Source of the DNA: Climacium dendroides
Lineage: Eukaryota; Streptophyta; Bryopsida; Hypnales; Climaciaceae
Length of the DNA: 64,000 bases
Reading direction: 5' to 3'
Assembly (NCBI GenBank): GCA_950106755.1
Contig: OX467086.1
Location: 32,010,001 to 32,074,000 of the forward strand
Part shown: positions 36,531 through 47,889 of the stretch, in pieces
Position numbering within the stretch: the first letter of the stretch is position 1
Layout of the letters: the number at the start of each line of letters is the position of its first letter
Position numbers and translations under genes: made by a program
The notes under the pieces: model-generated
What the model was told of the DNA's origin: nothing
Database searches by the model: none
The model's input: only the letters and a program-made list of their open reading frames with translations

Positions 36531-37392
36531 CTAGAGAGCTACTTGCCCATTGATTCTATCCTCTAATTCTTGGATCCAAAGTTTGTGATGTACTAGTAGG
36601 AAGAGAAGCGACAAATCTTGCTATTACCACATGTTGCTTAAGATAAGTTGTTTCTTTTCGTAACGCCACCATGTCAAGCGTCGTAGCTCGCGTTGTAGTG
36701 GGAACAACAACTCAATCCCGAACTAGAATCCCATTAAGGTTGCGAGAGGTGCTAGCAGGGGGTTGATCTTGTTTACTTGGTTCCAATAACTTGGAGGTTC
36801 CACGAGCATTGAGCTCGATAGATCTGCGGCAATTACCCGACACCAAATCCCTAAAGCTTGATCTAGTTCCATTCTAATTGACTATTTCAGGACAAGGGGC
36901 TCCCTTTAGAGGACCTCAACGTACTTAGCCGACTCCATCACTAATAATTAGCTTTAGGAGATAAGCTCGGAGATTTAGATTTGAATGATCAAAACTAAAC
37001 CATTGTGATTATCAATCGCATACCAAATTGTACAAATGCAAATCTAGACTATTCTACCAAGCTATGTTGAGTTGATGGTGTTTCTACGTGAAATTCAATA
37101 CAAAGTTTTGTAGCAGTGTTGCTGCACAACTCTTGGTCTCTTGCTCTCACCATCATTCTCACCTCGAACATTGTGTTTTAAGAAAAAAAATTCAATTTAT
37201 TCTTTAGAGCGAGTGAGCAAGCATTTTGTAAGTGACTGATGAGGAGTTGCCCTTAAAAAAAATTTTAAAAAGAAAAAAAAGAGGGGGGAGATTGAAACCA
37301 GCCATAATTATAAATTTATAATGAAGGTACAACTAAAGTATCACAAATCTACACAAAATAATAAGATAGCCGACCCCTTTCCAATCACTTAA

Positions 37393-37925
37393 CCCTTAAA
37401 TGACATTTCATGTTCAAGTTAGGTCACACTTCATGAGATTCTACATTGAAATATTGATTTTAAATTCTTTATTTTTTTTTCACATGTAATAATATATGAA
37501 TAAAATTTAAATTTTTTAATAATTAAAAACATCAAATTGAATTTTATATAATTCTTTTAAAAAATTCTTTTAAAAAATCATAGTAATTACAAAAATGCTT
37601 AAAATAATACAATTTTTTTTATAAAAAATGAAAATAATCTATATTGATAAATATCATGGTGTAATTGATGTACTCTTTGAGATTACACCAAGAGAAATTC
37701 AATAGAAAAAGTTCAAAAGTGGTGTAATTTTGAGTTTTGAAGATGCTATTTTGAAAGTGTCACAAAAATTACACTAATTTTGGAAAAAATTCAAATGGAA
37801 TAAAAAGTTGATTATTGGAACTACATTTTTTTAGTTAAGCTTAAAAACATTTAAATCCAAGAACTATGTGAAAATTCGAGTTTTGACTTTCGAAATGTCC
37901 AAGGGTTTGCATTGTCCTTTAAGGG
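37393..37925. mobile_element. TTAA-bounded TIR element, 533 bp
   Basis: The left end TTAACCCTTAAATGACATTT and the right end (reverse complement TTAACCCTTAAAGGACAATG) are matched. TTAA stands at 37389-37392 and 37926-37929. The interior is AT-rich and non-coding. One of the clearest members of the family. Confidence 0.65.
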
Positions 37926-37929
37926 TTAA

Positions 37930-39010
37930 ATAATTGAACAAATCTCTTATATGGGTACGGTGAGAGGAAAAATTTCTCCATTTATAGAAATAGATTTCAC
38001 AAGGATTTTATATTTTTTTAATATTTTTTCCTCAAAAATAAAATTACTATGAATTTTTTCATAAGGATTTTGTTCAACCTATTCTCGTTATATAGGTCAC
38101 TATATTTCCAACCACCAGTTGATTACAAAATTGACCATGCTTCAATGTAGGTGATAATTGTGACTTCTAATGTATGCTTTGTGATCATTGTATGCTTTCA
38201 ATATACACCTTCTCAATATTTGTATTGAGTGAGCCATCACTTAACCATGTGATCTATCACCTAAACTACAACTAATAAAAAATATGGCAGCCTAACTAGC
38301 AAAAATGAATGCTTGATTGGAAAGAGGTCGGCTACCTTAGTGAAATTAGGGTTCAACAGATTTCTGTCAGATTTTGACCGGATCAACGCGACCAAAACAA
38401 CAGAAAAACTAAATTTTCTAGTAGTGAAATATTTCTATAGATATTACCATTTGTACACATGGAAGTTCATAAATCCCAATTACAACACCACCTGAGGTAG
38501 TATGCTCTAAAAGTGCCCATTTAAGGGATGGTCAAACTTTTTCATAGGTTTCCATGGACAAAAATATTTTTAGATTATCTTTTATAGAAAGAAAAATAGA
38601 TGTAGAACTTAATACAAGTGGTTTTGTATTTTTCCAAGCATTTTGAATTACTTATAAATTTTCAAAGATTTGGAGCATAGGCACCTATTTCTAACCATAA
38701 GTCTTCCAAGATGCATTCACTTGCAACTTGTAAAGAGATGTGAAGAAATGAAAGACAATGATTAACTCTTGTAATAAAAAAAATAATTTTTCCTCAGTTC
38801 AATGGCTAAAGTGGTTCATTTAAGGATCACCTCATATCCATTCTCCAACTAATAATAGTGACAATCTGAAGGATAAGAGCAATTTTAGAGCAAACTACCT
38901 TAATTCAAAAGTAGTGCATTCTTGTACATTAACAATGAATATGTATATAGTGTCAAATGTTGAGAAATTAGTATGGGACAACCTAAATTTACTATTTTTT
39001 GCAATTTCAT
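37930..39010. other. AT-rich intergenic region, nothing recognised
   Basis: No usable frames; only AT-rich sequence between two TTAA-bounded elements. Confidence 0.45.
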
Positions 39011-39014
39011 CTAA

Positions 39015-39604
39015 CCCCTAATTAAAGGACCAAGGCACATTTGGAACAAAAATTGTGAAAAACTAATACTATTTAGGGCAAGAGAAAAAAAATTATTTTT
39101 CTCAATATCCAACCATTTGAATTTGTACTAAATTACCATGGGAATGTGTGGAAATTCTTAAGAAAAAATTGACCACATTAATTGAAAGATTGTAAATTTA
39201 TACTATTTGAAGTTAAAGAAAAAAACTTTTTTTTTTTACCTTCCTTGACAGGACCAATAGACTTTCAATTTCTCTTAGAATGAAATTTTTACATTACATT
39301 ACACATGGTTACCTTTTTTTTATACTTGCATCTTGTATTATGTAAATTACAAATCTATAATTTCACAATTATAGGAAGAGTTTTGTAAATGCTATATGAA
39401 GTTGCCCAAGTTATCCAAAAATTTCAAGGTATCCTAACTTTTGATCTAGCCACCAAATTGGAAAAAAATTTACATTATCATCAAGGGATTATATGTTCAT
39501 AGTTTTTGTGTTAAAATTTTGTGAACATTCGACCAAAATTGACTTTGTAGGTAAGTATTTAAAATCACTTGCATGTTTTGAATGGTCACTTGGTCTTTTA
39601 GAGG
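39015..39604. mobile_element. TTAA-bounded TIR element, 590 bp
   Basis: The left end is CTAACCCCTAATTAAAGGAC (TTAA changed to CTAA) and the right end reads TCTTTTAGAGGTTAA. The whole length aligns co-linearly with the element at 52416-52982 through shared words such as CCAAGGCA, TTGTACTAAA, GACCACAT, GAAATTTTTACA and AAAATTTG. Confidence 0.65.
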
Positions 39605-40004
39605 TTAAATTGATGTGTGTAAGGTGGAAACATCTATTACCATTCATTTTAGTTAAATTGGTGGGTACAGATGGAGTCACAATTAGGATTACTTAGCAAC
39701 ATGGTCACTTAGCTATTTTTTCCTATTTGCAAGGAATTAAAACTTTCACTTGTATATTAATAAATAAATAAAATCACAATTGGGTGTTATTTTTTCCACA
39801 TAGACGAATGAAAATAATTAATTCTTAAAGTTTCTTTAGATGATTTTGGCTTTGTTATTTTGTGGAAATAATTTGCTATTATTTGCTAATAACTATGGAT
39901 TTCTCTAGTTAGTAGAAACATGGTCCTAGTAGACTCAAAAGTAAGACCCACCCTAAATCAAGTTCATCACATAAATGATAAATTTGACTTGCAATGAATC
40001 TTAA

Positions 40005-40688
40005 CCCCTAAATTCCCAAGGCCTTTTTTCTTTCAAAAACCATTCAAAACTGCCATTTCTATTGCAAGGTACAAAACTCTTGAAATTTTCATTTTGGGGG
40101 TATATGTAACCGTAGGATCTTGCACTGGACTAGTATAAAAATGCGTAGTAGAAATTTCAAAAATGTTGATTGTGTACATTGTAAAATATTTGTGTTTAAA
40201 GTGAAAAAACAAGTTTTTTTGGCACATTTTATGACTAGATTTTTTGGCTTTGAATTTCTTTCTTTTAAATTTTTTATACTATTGAGTTTGAGGTTAAAAT
40301 TTTTTATGTTGAAGATTTGAGTTGAGAATTGGGGCAAAATATTCAAAATTCAAAATATTTGATTTTCATTCATTAAAAAATTATTAAGTAGAAGTAGGTC
40401 TAAGATTCAATGAAATACTAAATTATTAATAGTTCTAAGATGGAATTGAAACACCATATTTCCAATAATGAGATTGTTCTTACAAGCATACTTAACCTTA
40501 TCAAACAATTATGTTAAAGATGGCATAACTTTTGCTCCCAATCACCAAATGAATTGAAATAAAAATCATATTCCTATGAAATTAATGAGTTTTTTTTATC
40601 TTCTAAGAAAGTTTTTAAGAAAAGCACCGAAAATTGAGGTCAAAGGAACCTGCCCAAACTCTCAAGTAGACACTTGGGACTCTAGGGG
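40005..40688. mobile_element. TTAA-bounded TIR element, 684 bp
   Basis: The left end is TTAACCCCTAAATTCCCAAG. The right end in reverse complement is TTAACCCCTAGAGTCCCAAG. TTAA is intact on both sides (40001-40004 and 40689-40692). It shares an internal subfamily (GCCATTTCTATTGCAAGGT) with relics at about 9700 and 46388. No coding region. Confidence 0.7.
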
Positions 40689-40692
40689 TTAA

Positions 40693-41365
40693 ACATCGAG
40701 TCTAACAAATTACCATGACAATTCCGCAAACTTCCTAAATGCTACCATGCGCGCTCTACTTCTTTCCTCTGATTGTTTCCAAGGGGTGCAATTGGATACC
40801 TACGAAAGGCTTGGTTGTGACCACATTTGTGGAAATAATTTGTTAGTCTTTGCTATGGATTATTTTACTAGTAGAAACATGATTTTGGTAGACTCAACAT
40901 TAAGACAGACACCGTAAATCATGTTGTTACAAAATGATGAACTTGTCTTGGGATGGATCTTAACAATAAGTCTAACAAATTACCATGGTAGCTCCACAAA
41001 CTTCCCGAACGTTGCCGTGCACTTTGCATCTCTCCCCAATGGTTTCCAAGGGTTAGAGAATTGCATGTCACAATGGTAGAATGGTAGTTCACCTAGTTGT
41101 GGCCACGACATTAGATGAAATTTGAAGCCTTTGGAAGACTGTGAGTCCCCGGGCTCTAAAAACTCTTTTGACTACGTGGGAACGCTGTCAACTGTACAGT
41201 CCGACTTGGTCAAGACCATGCCACGTCATTTTTTTTTTAAAGTTTTTTTTTTTTTTTTTGACAACTAGTCGTGTTCTTTTACTAATGTGAGAACAGAATT
41301 GAGAACAAGCCTGAAACAGTCTCCTAGAGGCCTCAAATGTCTTCTAATGGCTTATTGTCTAACTA
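40693..41365. other. Intergenic sequence, partly repeated
   Basis: CGAGTCTAACAAATTACCATG-like text occurs twice (about 40697 and 40970), each followed by CACAAACTTCC-like text, so a diverged direct duplication of about 270 bp is present. No gene recognised. Confidence 0.5.
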
Positions 41366-41617
41366 CACTAAAATTGGTAAATAGTGTTGGATGATAATTA
41401 GTGTTGTTCCCTGTTTTTCACCCCAACATTACTTCCCCACCATTCCAACTTCTAACACTAAATGCACTCCTGCAGAAATGTTGAAATGACCAAATTTTAT
41501 TATAGAGGTAAAATAGTGTTAGAATGGGTAAATAATGTTCTAACACTAACCTTGCAAATCACAATTAGTGTTATTGTTGACAATTAGTATAGCCAACACT
41601 ATTTACCAAGTTTAATG
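41366..41617. mobile_element. MITE of the pogo-like family, 252 bp
   Basis: The left end is CACTAAAATTGGTAAATAGT and the right end in reverse complement is CATTAAACTTGGTAAATAGT. TA flanks both (41364-41365 and 41618-41619). Its left 65 bases closely match the right terminal repeat of the larger transposon at 41816-43625. It has no coding region, so it depends on a transposase from elsewhere. Confidence 0.8.
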
Positions 41618-41815
41618 TAGTAGTTGGGATGAGGTCTTTTGAACCGGATTTCAAAGCCCAACTTGAAGCACCTCATCTACTTGTCGACTAAGAGCAAAGA
41701 AGCTGCATCGACTGCTTGCTCACAAGTAGTAAGTTCTAAGTTGTTGCAACAGAACGCGACACCTAACTTACTTTGAGGCCGACCCTAGTTTAGTAATTGG
41801 CAGCACGCACTACTA

Positions 41816-43625
41816 CACTAAAATTGGTAAATACTGTTGGCAACACTAATTTGTTCATGCATCTTTGATTTTTGAAATGAGGAATGTATTTTCTGGTTGG
41901 CAAAGGTGAATAGAACATGGAGGCAAAAATCTAAAAACTGTGTTTTTGGTAGCTAGAACAATAGCCAATCTAGGTGTCACAATATGGCCACTACAATTAT
42001 CAAGCCATATGATTTTCATGCGTTGATGAAGATCGGCTTGATATGCACAAGGTTCTAAAAAGTATTCGGGGAAGATGGTTCGGTCCATCCAACCTTTAGG
42101 ACCCGTTCTATAAGAAACCCCTGAAATATTATCAATCAACCTCCGTATAGGATAGCTCCTATTTTCATTTAAGAAAATGATCATAGGAGCTTCTATTGTG
42201 GCACGACGACCTCCTGAATTGTGAATCATCATTGTCATGAACTCTCCACCCGAGACAATTTCAGTGTATTTGACAGTTGTATCTCTCCTAAACCCTAAAG
42301 TTCGGCCATTGTCAAGATCAACAACAAAATGCGTTTCATCCAGGTTTTCCATGAGATTTTCATCGGATGAAAATCCTCTTGCAAGACCCCAAAATGGTAG
42401 GCGTTTTCTATTTCGATTTGAAGCTCTTTTTCAAGGCTACAAGTCAAACGCCCATGTTGGAATAAAAGAACTATATTAAGGTCATCTATGAACTGATTGA
42501 TCCAATTCGTTGTGATTTTGTTGACCAACGGAACATTGTCTTTGGGATTGACAAAAAAGGTTGTGAAAATGGACTCAAGAGCTACAAGAATGGAAAGGGT
42601 CAATTCACGAAGTAGGTGAGAGGAAAATTTGACACCTACTTTGCAAAGGCAGTTGAATTCTTCAAGTAATAGAGGGTACAAATATTGCACCCATTCGCTC
42701 TTCTTTTTGCCTCAACCTGGTCTGGCCTTTGGAGAATGGCGCCCCCTTTTGCCCAAATGGCTTCAGCTACAAAAAGATGGAGTGATGGGACTGAGAATAT
42801 CTTCAAGGAATGGATTGCGTTGTTGCCACCATTGGCTGGCTTTAATAAAGTTGGCGGGGCGTTGGCCATGGAAGTGCTCTAGAAATGCTTGAATGACTCG
42901 AGCATTGAGGCCCACCAAGCCGTGAACAACAAGATCTTTAATCATCCAAGAAGTAACAGATTGGCGAGTGGCAAGGCTAGAAACTTGTTGATGGCGGGGG
43001 GAACATTGGAAGGAATTGCAGCAAACGGGAGGCGGTCCATGGTCGACTACAAAAAAAACTGTATAAATGTGATTGTAGAAAAAAACTAGCGACAAAAAAA
43101 ATCCATTTTTTAGAGGAAATAGAGGACGGAAGACAAATCCAATGGTGTCATCCAATCTTCAAACATACCTCAATAAAAAGTTATAGGCGTCGCAAGTTTG
43201 AATTGAAGCGGCAGGAAACCGGGGAGTATACTTCCCCCCACCCCCCGTAGAAAGCTCTTCACTTCTCTTCTCAATGTCTCTCAATTTCTCCAAGGCCACC
43301 ACCGAGGAGCTCTCCACTTGTTCGCACCATGCAAGGGAAGAGTGAAGCAAGCAAAAAAAAAGTTTTGCACGGGAGGTGAAAATTGGAGTTCCCCAGGAAA
43401 GGGCCAAAACGTGACGACGAGAGGTAGAAATTTTAGTTTCCCAAAGAAGGGCCAGAAATTGTTGTCGGTTGGTAGAAATTAGAGCATTCTTGGGAAGGAC
43501 CAAAATTTGACAGCGGGAGTGAAGTGCCCCAAAACTATTTACACATAAGTTGGAAAATAGTGTTGGGGGTAAAAAAACAAGGAACAACACTAATTATCAT
43601 CCAACACTATTTACCAATTTTAGTA
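41816..43625 (-). mobile_element. Pogo-like (Tc1/mariner group) DNA transposon
   Basis: The terminal repeats CACTAAAATTGGTAAATA (left) and TACTAAAATTGGTAAATA (right, reverse complement) are flanked by TA at 41814-41815 and 43626-43627. The element is 1810 bp and contains a broken DDE-type transposase on the minus strand. Inverted similarity is short on the left but much longer between the right end and the neighbouring MITE's left end, suggesting that this element's left end has been altered. Confidence 0.8.
41855..43155 (-). pseudogene. DDE transposase pseudogene (pogo/Tigger-like)
   Basis: Three minus-strand frames form one broken gene: 43155-42763, 42690-42295 and 42352-41855. The last contains LDETHFVVDLDNGRTLGF (first catalytic Asp in DET) and WLDNCSGH (second Asp). 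FLPPCSIHLCQPENTF follows, where the usual third acidic residue of QPxD reads as Asn, so the catalytic triad is incomplete. The frame switch near 42352-42360 joins GVLQEDF to DENLMENLDETHF, indicating a small indel. It would cut and paste the element at TA; this copy is inactive. Confidence 0.8.
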
Positions 43626-43627
43626 TA

Positions 43628-44199
43628 CCGAGTTTGTCCCCAAACCAATTTTTTTACAAAACAACCATGAGACAACCAATGTTTGGGGAGAATTGAATGT
43701 TGGATAGTTCATTGTTAGACACTAGAATTGGGGAAAAAATTAGGTTGTAATTTGCAAAACATGGTGAAAAACTCTACAAGATTTCTACTCAGTGTGAAAA
43801 ATTAGATATAAAATTAGACTTGGTACTTAGAAAATTAGTTCAATATCTGTAATTTAAGTTAGGTTGTTTGTTTAGTTTAATTTTGTTTATTTGTTATAGT
43901 GAGATCTTTTAGATCGAGCATCCCCTAGTTGTGTTCTTAGAGAGGTGCATGGGCTTTGTTTCATGACATTTGGATCTATGACAAAAAAATATATTGAATT
44001 TAAAAAATTTTACAAGTAAGAAAATTAAAAAATTAATTTTGACTTTTCTTTTGACTTTGGCAACGGCATAGGGCACACTAGTGGGAATCAAAAGATAATA
44101 ACTCCTAAAACTCAAAAAATATCTTGAATGATGGATTGAACTTCCATAGTAGATAAAGATCAACAATAGATGTACAAACTCCATCCTCTAAATGAGCTC
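43628..44199. other. AT-rich intergenic region with an inverted repeat copy
   Basis: Contains an inverted copy (43868-44190) of the repeat at 22080-22690; no gene. Confidence 0.45.
43868..44190. repeat. Inverted third copy of the 22080-22690 repeat
   Basis: The reverse complement shows ATAGATCCAAATGTCATG, AAAGCCCATGCA and ACTATAACAAATAAACAAAA. These parallel ATAGGTCCAAATGCCATA, AAAGCCCATACA and ATAACAAACAAAACAAAATA in 22536-22680. Confidence 0.55.
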
Positions 44200-44203
44200 T
44201 TAA

Positions 44204-44345
44204 CCTTATAAGGATGTTGTAGACTTGAATGGTCTAATGGATGACTTCATTGTTAATGGTAGAAACAAAAAATGCACCTACTAGTTCAATAATTGGAGTC
44301 TTTTGGTGACTACCTTGGTCATGGGAGTTTGCATCCTTCAAGGGT
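44204..44345. mobile_element. Miniature TTAA-bounded element, 142 bp
   Basis: The left end is TTAACCTTATAAGGATG and the right end in reverse complement is TTAACCCTTGAAGGATGC. TTAA stands at both ends (44200-44203 and 44346-44349). The right terminus resembles that of 37393-37925. Confidence 0.45.
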
Positions 44346-44349
44346 TAAT

Positions 44350-45115
44350 TTCTAAAGTTTTTTCATGTTTAGAGGCCCCAAATTGGTTCATAGTACTCAT
44401 GATCAAAGTAAAAGCTAAAATCTTTATCTATATTTATTTTAAAACAAATACAACTTTAGGATCTTTTGGTTAACTTGTTCAAGTACATCGTCCCAAAATC
44501 TTTAAATAAACACATACTTAATATGTCCACACACTATCTTGTGTATTTTATGTCAAAAAATGAGTTGTGAATACAATTTTAAAAATTTAACCAAAAAATT
44601 ATCATATTCATTTTTTTTAAAGTTATTAAGTATAAGGTGGTATTAAATAAAAGAAAAAACTAGAATGCTAATAATCTTTTAAAAGAAATCAATAATTGTT
44701 AATTCCAATGGTGATTGAATGTTCTAGTAAACAATTGGTGTCTTTTATTTCTATTTTTATTTGAAAATTTTCAAAACTAAGTGCAAAAGAAAACTTTGTA
44801 TGTTTTTCCTACCTTCATTGCCTTCAAAATAAAACTTCTTCTTTCACCTCATTATTCAGAATTGAATGGTTCAAATGTTTTTGAGTGGCATCAATCTATA
44901 CAATCCAAAAATTTTAATTAATCTTTTTTTAGAATATATTTATTGCTATTTGATTTGAAATTAAAATTAAAAAAAACTTTTGACTTTTGCAATATTTATC
45001 AGAATGAAGTGAATAAAAGTTTTACACTTAGATTAGGATGATTAACATCCATTCTAAGAATCATACTACTAAAATCATAACTCCCTCTGTAATATCACAA
45101 ATGCTACCATTAATA
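44350..45115. other. AT-rich intergenic region, nothing recognised
   Basis: No supported frames. Confidence 0.45.
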
Positions 45116-45902
45116 CTAGGGGCTCGTGCTTACTATGCTACGCATTCACTGTATCACATATTCGAAAAAAATTGATATATTTGAATAGAATGCATGATAA
45201 TGATTTTGATAAGTCTTTAAAATAATTATTTTAATTGTTCTATAAAAATATTTCTAATCATGCATACATAGAAATCATATTTTCACACAATGTGATACTA
45301 CTGAAATAGAGTAGCAATTCACACTAAAAGGTGATATTATAGAAATAATATAGTTGTTGCAAATTGAGGTGATATTAAAGAAGATCCATAGGATGATATT
45401 ATAGAGGTAGCAAGTCCATTGCTTCTTTGGGCTTTATACTTCTTTTGCATTTCTATGTTTTTGTGCTTTTCTGAGCTTTGAGCTTCTAATTTCAATTTTC
45501 TATTGCTACTACCAAATGATTTGAGAATTTTTTTAGATTGAACCGATTTCGGATTTCTCAAAAATTAAATTGTTCACCAAGCTTTTGAGATTTACAAGTT
45601 TTTCCTTTAAATTCTTCTATTTGGGTTGCCATTGTTTGTAACAATTGAGTTAAATTTCTAATGCATTCTAATGTATATGTATCTTTTACCATATTCATCA
45701 TTGCATGTATTTCATTCATCATTCATTAAATTTCTTTTGTTTATTTCAGTATATGTTTATTTATTAAAAAAATTATATAAAGATTTTAGTAATTTTTATT
45801 TGAAGATTTATTGAAATTCTTGCTTTGCATTCTATCTAATACATAAAAATTCTAATGAAATTCTAATGGTGAATGCGTAGCATAGCAAGTGCCAACCACT
45901 AG
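45116..45902. mobile_element. Unclassified TIR element, about 787 bp
   Basis: The left terminus CTAGGGGCTCGTGCTTACTA, continuing TGCTACGCATTCAC, is mirrored at the right by GTGAATGCGTAGCATAGC, continuing AAGTGCCAACCACTAG. This gives imperfect inverted repeats of about 35 bp. The interior is AT-rich with a 74-codon minus frame of no known family. No clear target duplication was found, so the superfamily is undetermined. A right end of the TTAA family (TTAA at 45991) lies just beyond it, so it may sit inside such an element. Confidence 0.7.
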
Positions 45903-46387
45903 TTTCATGCTAAAATTATAAATTATAAAGTCAATAGAGCTTGCCTAAATTTTTTTATAAATCAAAGTGGTCTCTTTGGTCTTGTAGGGATTAAAGGTAT
46001 GATAAGCCTAATGTGGATTGCAACTTGTTATTATTATTATTTTTTATATATTTGACATATAAGGTGCATGAATTGATGTACAAACAATTACAAAAGTTTG
46101 AATTCATGATGGATTGGATCCAATGACATATGACACTTCTAATTTAGATCATTACTACACTTCATATATGTCTGAAAAATTATAAAAAATGCTACATATT
46201 CTACATGTAAGGGGATGTATTTGAACACGATAAAGTTTAGATATTAGAATGACCTCCAAATGAAAGATGTTAGTTGTTGAATTTTCAATTATCTAAAAAT
46301 GTATCTCTTGCCATATTTAAATATATATATTATTATATATTCTAAGAGTACAATATAGAATTCCATATATCGTCTCCACCAAACATA

Positions 46388-47167
46388 TATCCTTACAAAT
46401 CCAAGCCTATTATATTGTCAAAAATCACTCAAAAATGCCATTTTTGATGCAAACAGTGACAAATTTAAACATTTGTTCTTTAATTTTTGGCTATTTTGAT
46501 TACAAGATATAAGCATTTAAAGTGAAGAAAACTAGTTTTTTTCTTCCTAGTTTGATTAGATTATAAAGCCTTGAATCTTCTTAATTAAAAAATTTTGTGC
46601 TGTAAAGTTATAAATTAAAAAAAATTTACCTTATATTATTGAATTGATGAGTTCAGAAAAAAACTTAGTGATTTTCATTCTTTATGAGATTTTTAAACAC
46701 ACTAATCCCCAAAGTGAGATTGTTTTAAAAAGCAAACTAAACTATTTGCAATTTTTTTTAATTGCTAAAATTGAATTCACAAATGAATCCAATATATTAT
46801 TTTATCAAGAATTTACTAAGATTGCTTGCAAAACAAGAAGCTTCATAACTTTCACATCACTTATCCAAATGGAATGAATCAAATCTTTTCAAATAGACAA
46901 AAACATAATCTACAAGAAATAAATTTTTAAAAATTATTTCAAATTTTTGTATTTTGATTGCCTATCCTCGCCTATTTGGGGCTTATTGTAGCATAACTTT
47001 TGCTTCCATTCACTAATTGAAATAAAAATTATATTCCTAAAAAGCTAATTAGTTTTCTTGTCTTGAAGAAAAATTAAATTCTTTTTTATAAATTGAAATT
47101 GTAGGTGCTTGTTTGAACCTTCAAGAGTCCCTTCAATCTCGTGGGAACAATCTTAGGACTTTAGGGG
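46388..47167. mobile_element. TTAA-bounded TIR element, 780 bp, left end decayed
   Basis: The right end in reverse complement is TTAACCCCTAAAGTCCTAAG (TTAA at 47168-47171). The left end has lost TTAA but aligns with 40005 onward: CCTTACAAATCCAAGCC, then AAAAATCACTCAAAAATGCC. Confidence 0.5.
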
Positions 47168-47260
47168 TTAAAGGTTAGTTTACCAACAATGCAACAAAAA
47201 CTTGTCAATTATTTATTATAGAAAAATTCTCTGCTAAAATGTACTCCCTTGCAATATATA

Positions 47261-47462
47261 CAATAGAACCTTTCTAAAGTAATGGAGCTAGGACTAGATG
47301 TTCATATTACATTAAGGAAGGTCATTTGCATTAATGACGTTTGTATGTGGCCTAGGTAGGGATTGAAAGTGGGATTGAACAATCAACATTACCTTTTAAA
47401 GAGGTTATTTCTTTAGAGAATAATTACTTCATAGAGGTTATTATTTTTAAGAGGTTCTATTG
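47261..47462. mobile_element. Emigrant/Lemi-like (pogo group) MITE, 202 bp
   Basis: The ends CAATAGAACCTTTCTAAAGT and, from the right in reverse complement, CAATAGAACCTCTTAAAAAT are flanked by TA (47259-47260 and 47463-47464). Internal repeats of AACCTCTATGAAGTAAT type resemble the AACCTCTATAAATTAATA motif of Emigrant/Lemi1 elements. Non-coding. Confidence 0.75.
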
Positions 47463-47464
47463 TA

Positions 47465-47889
47465 TAAGTGCTTCTCTTAAATGTCTCATGTTTAAGAAGG
47501 ATTGCAATTGGAGTTGTGGGTGTGTAAAGTATAATTACTCCACGTAGTGGAATTGGGCTAGATTGTAGTAGCGGCGACCTCAGTGATGGGGCTCGGAGAA
47601 TCATTGAGTGAGATTCTATACTTCATTAGGGTAACAAATGGCAACATTATATGGAATGTAGCACCTAAATCCTACATAGTGGTGTGCCGTTGGGCATGTA
47701 GCTACAGTAACTAGGTGTCTAGTGCCATATAGGATATATAAAGGGGTAGCCTCTAATATAAATTTTGGGCGTGTGGGTTGGATGTCCTTTGTTATTTGGA
47801 TAGAGAGATGGAATGGGAAAGCACACACCCGGCCATTCTCCCTGCAATGAAGACCATGGTCGCCAAGACCACAGGTGTCCCATAGAGTT
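47465..47889. repeat. Intergenic stretch with a diverged repeat shared with 50465-50650
   Basis: Bases 47765-47885 align with 50508-50625. Landmarks are TTGGATGT...TTGGATAGAGAG, GGGAA...CACCC and ACCA...GTCCC. The family is unidentified. No gene. Confidence 0.5.

Larger units (their letters stand above)
24930..37150 (-). mobile_element. Degenerate plant LINE, minus strand, broken by later insertions
   Basis: Domains appear in LINE order on the minus strand: ORF1 with a DUF4283-like segment (36284-36530), ORF1 C-terminus (33648-34052), endonuclease (33241-33480), linker (32336-32880), reverse transcriptase (about 28985-29945), post-RT region (28085-28620), zf-RVT (26202-27110) and a terminal segment ending in a stop at 24930-24932. 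Frameshifts and stops are frequent, so it is dead. It is interrupted by a CACTA element (25186-26201), a solo LTR (27131-28074), an LTR-like block (about 30028-32270) and another solo LTR (34114-35184). The 5' limit near 37150 is approximate. Confidence 0.85.

Noticed and set aside
43159..43590. 143-codon minus frame upstream of the transposase
   Set aside because: It lies in the transposon's leader next to the terminal repeat and shows no transposase or other domain similarity.
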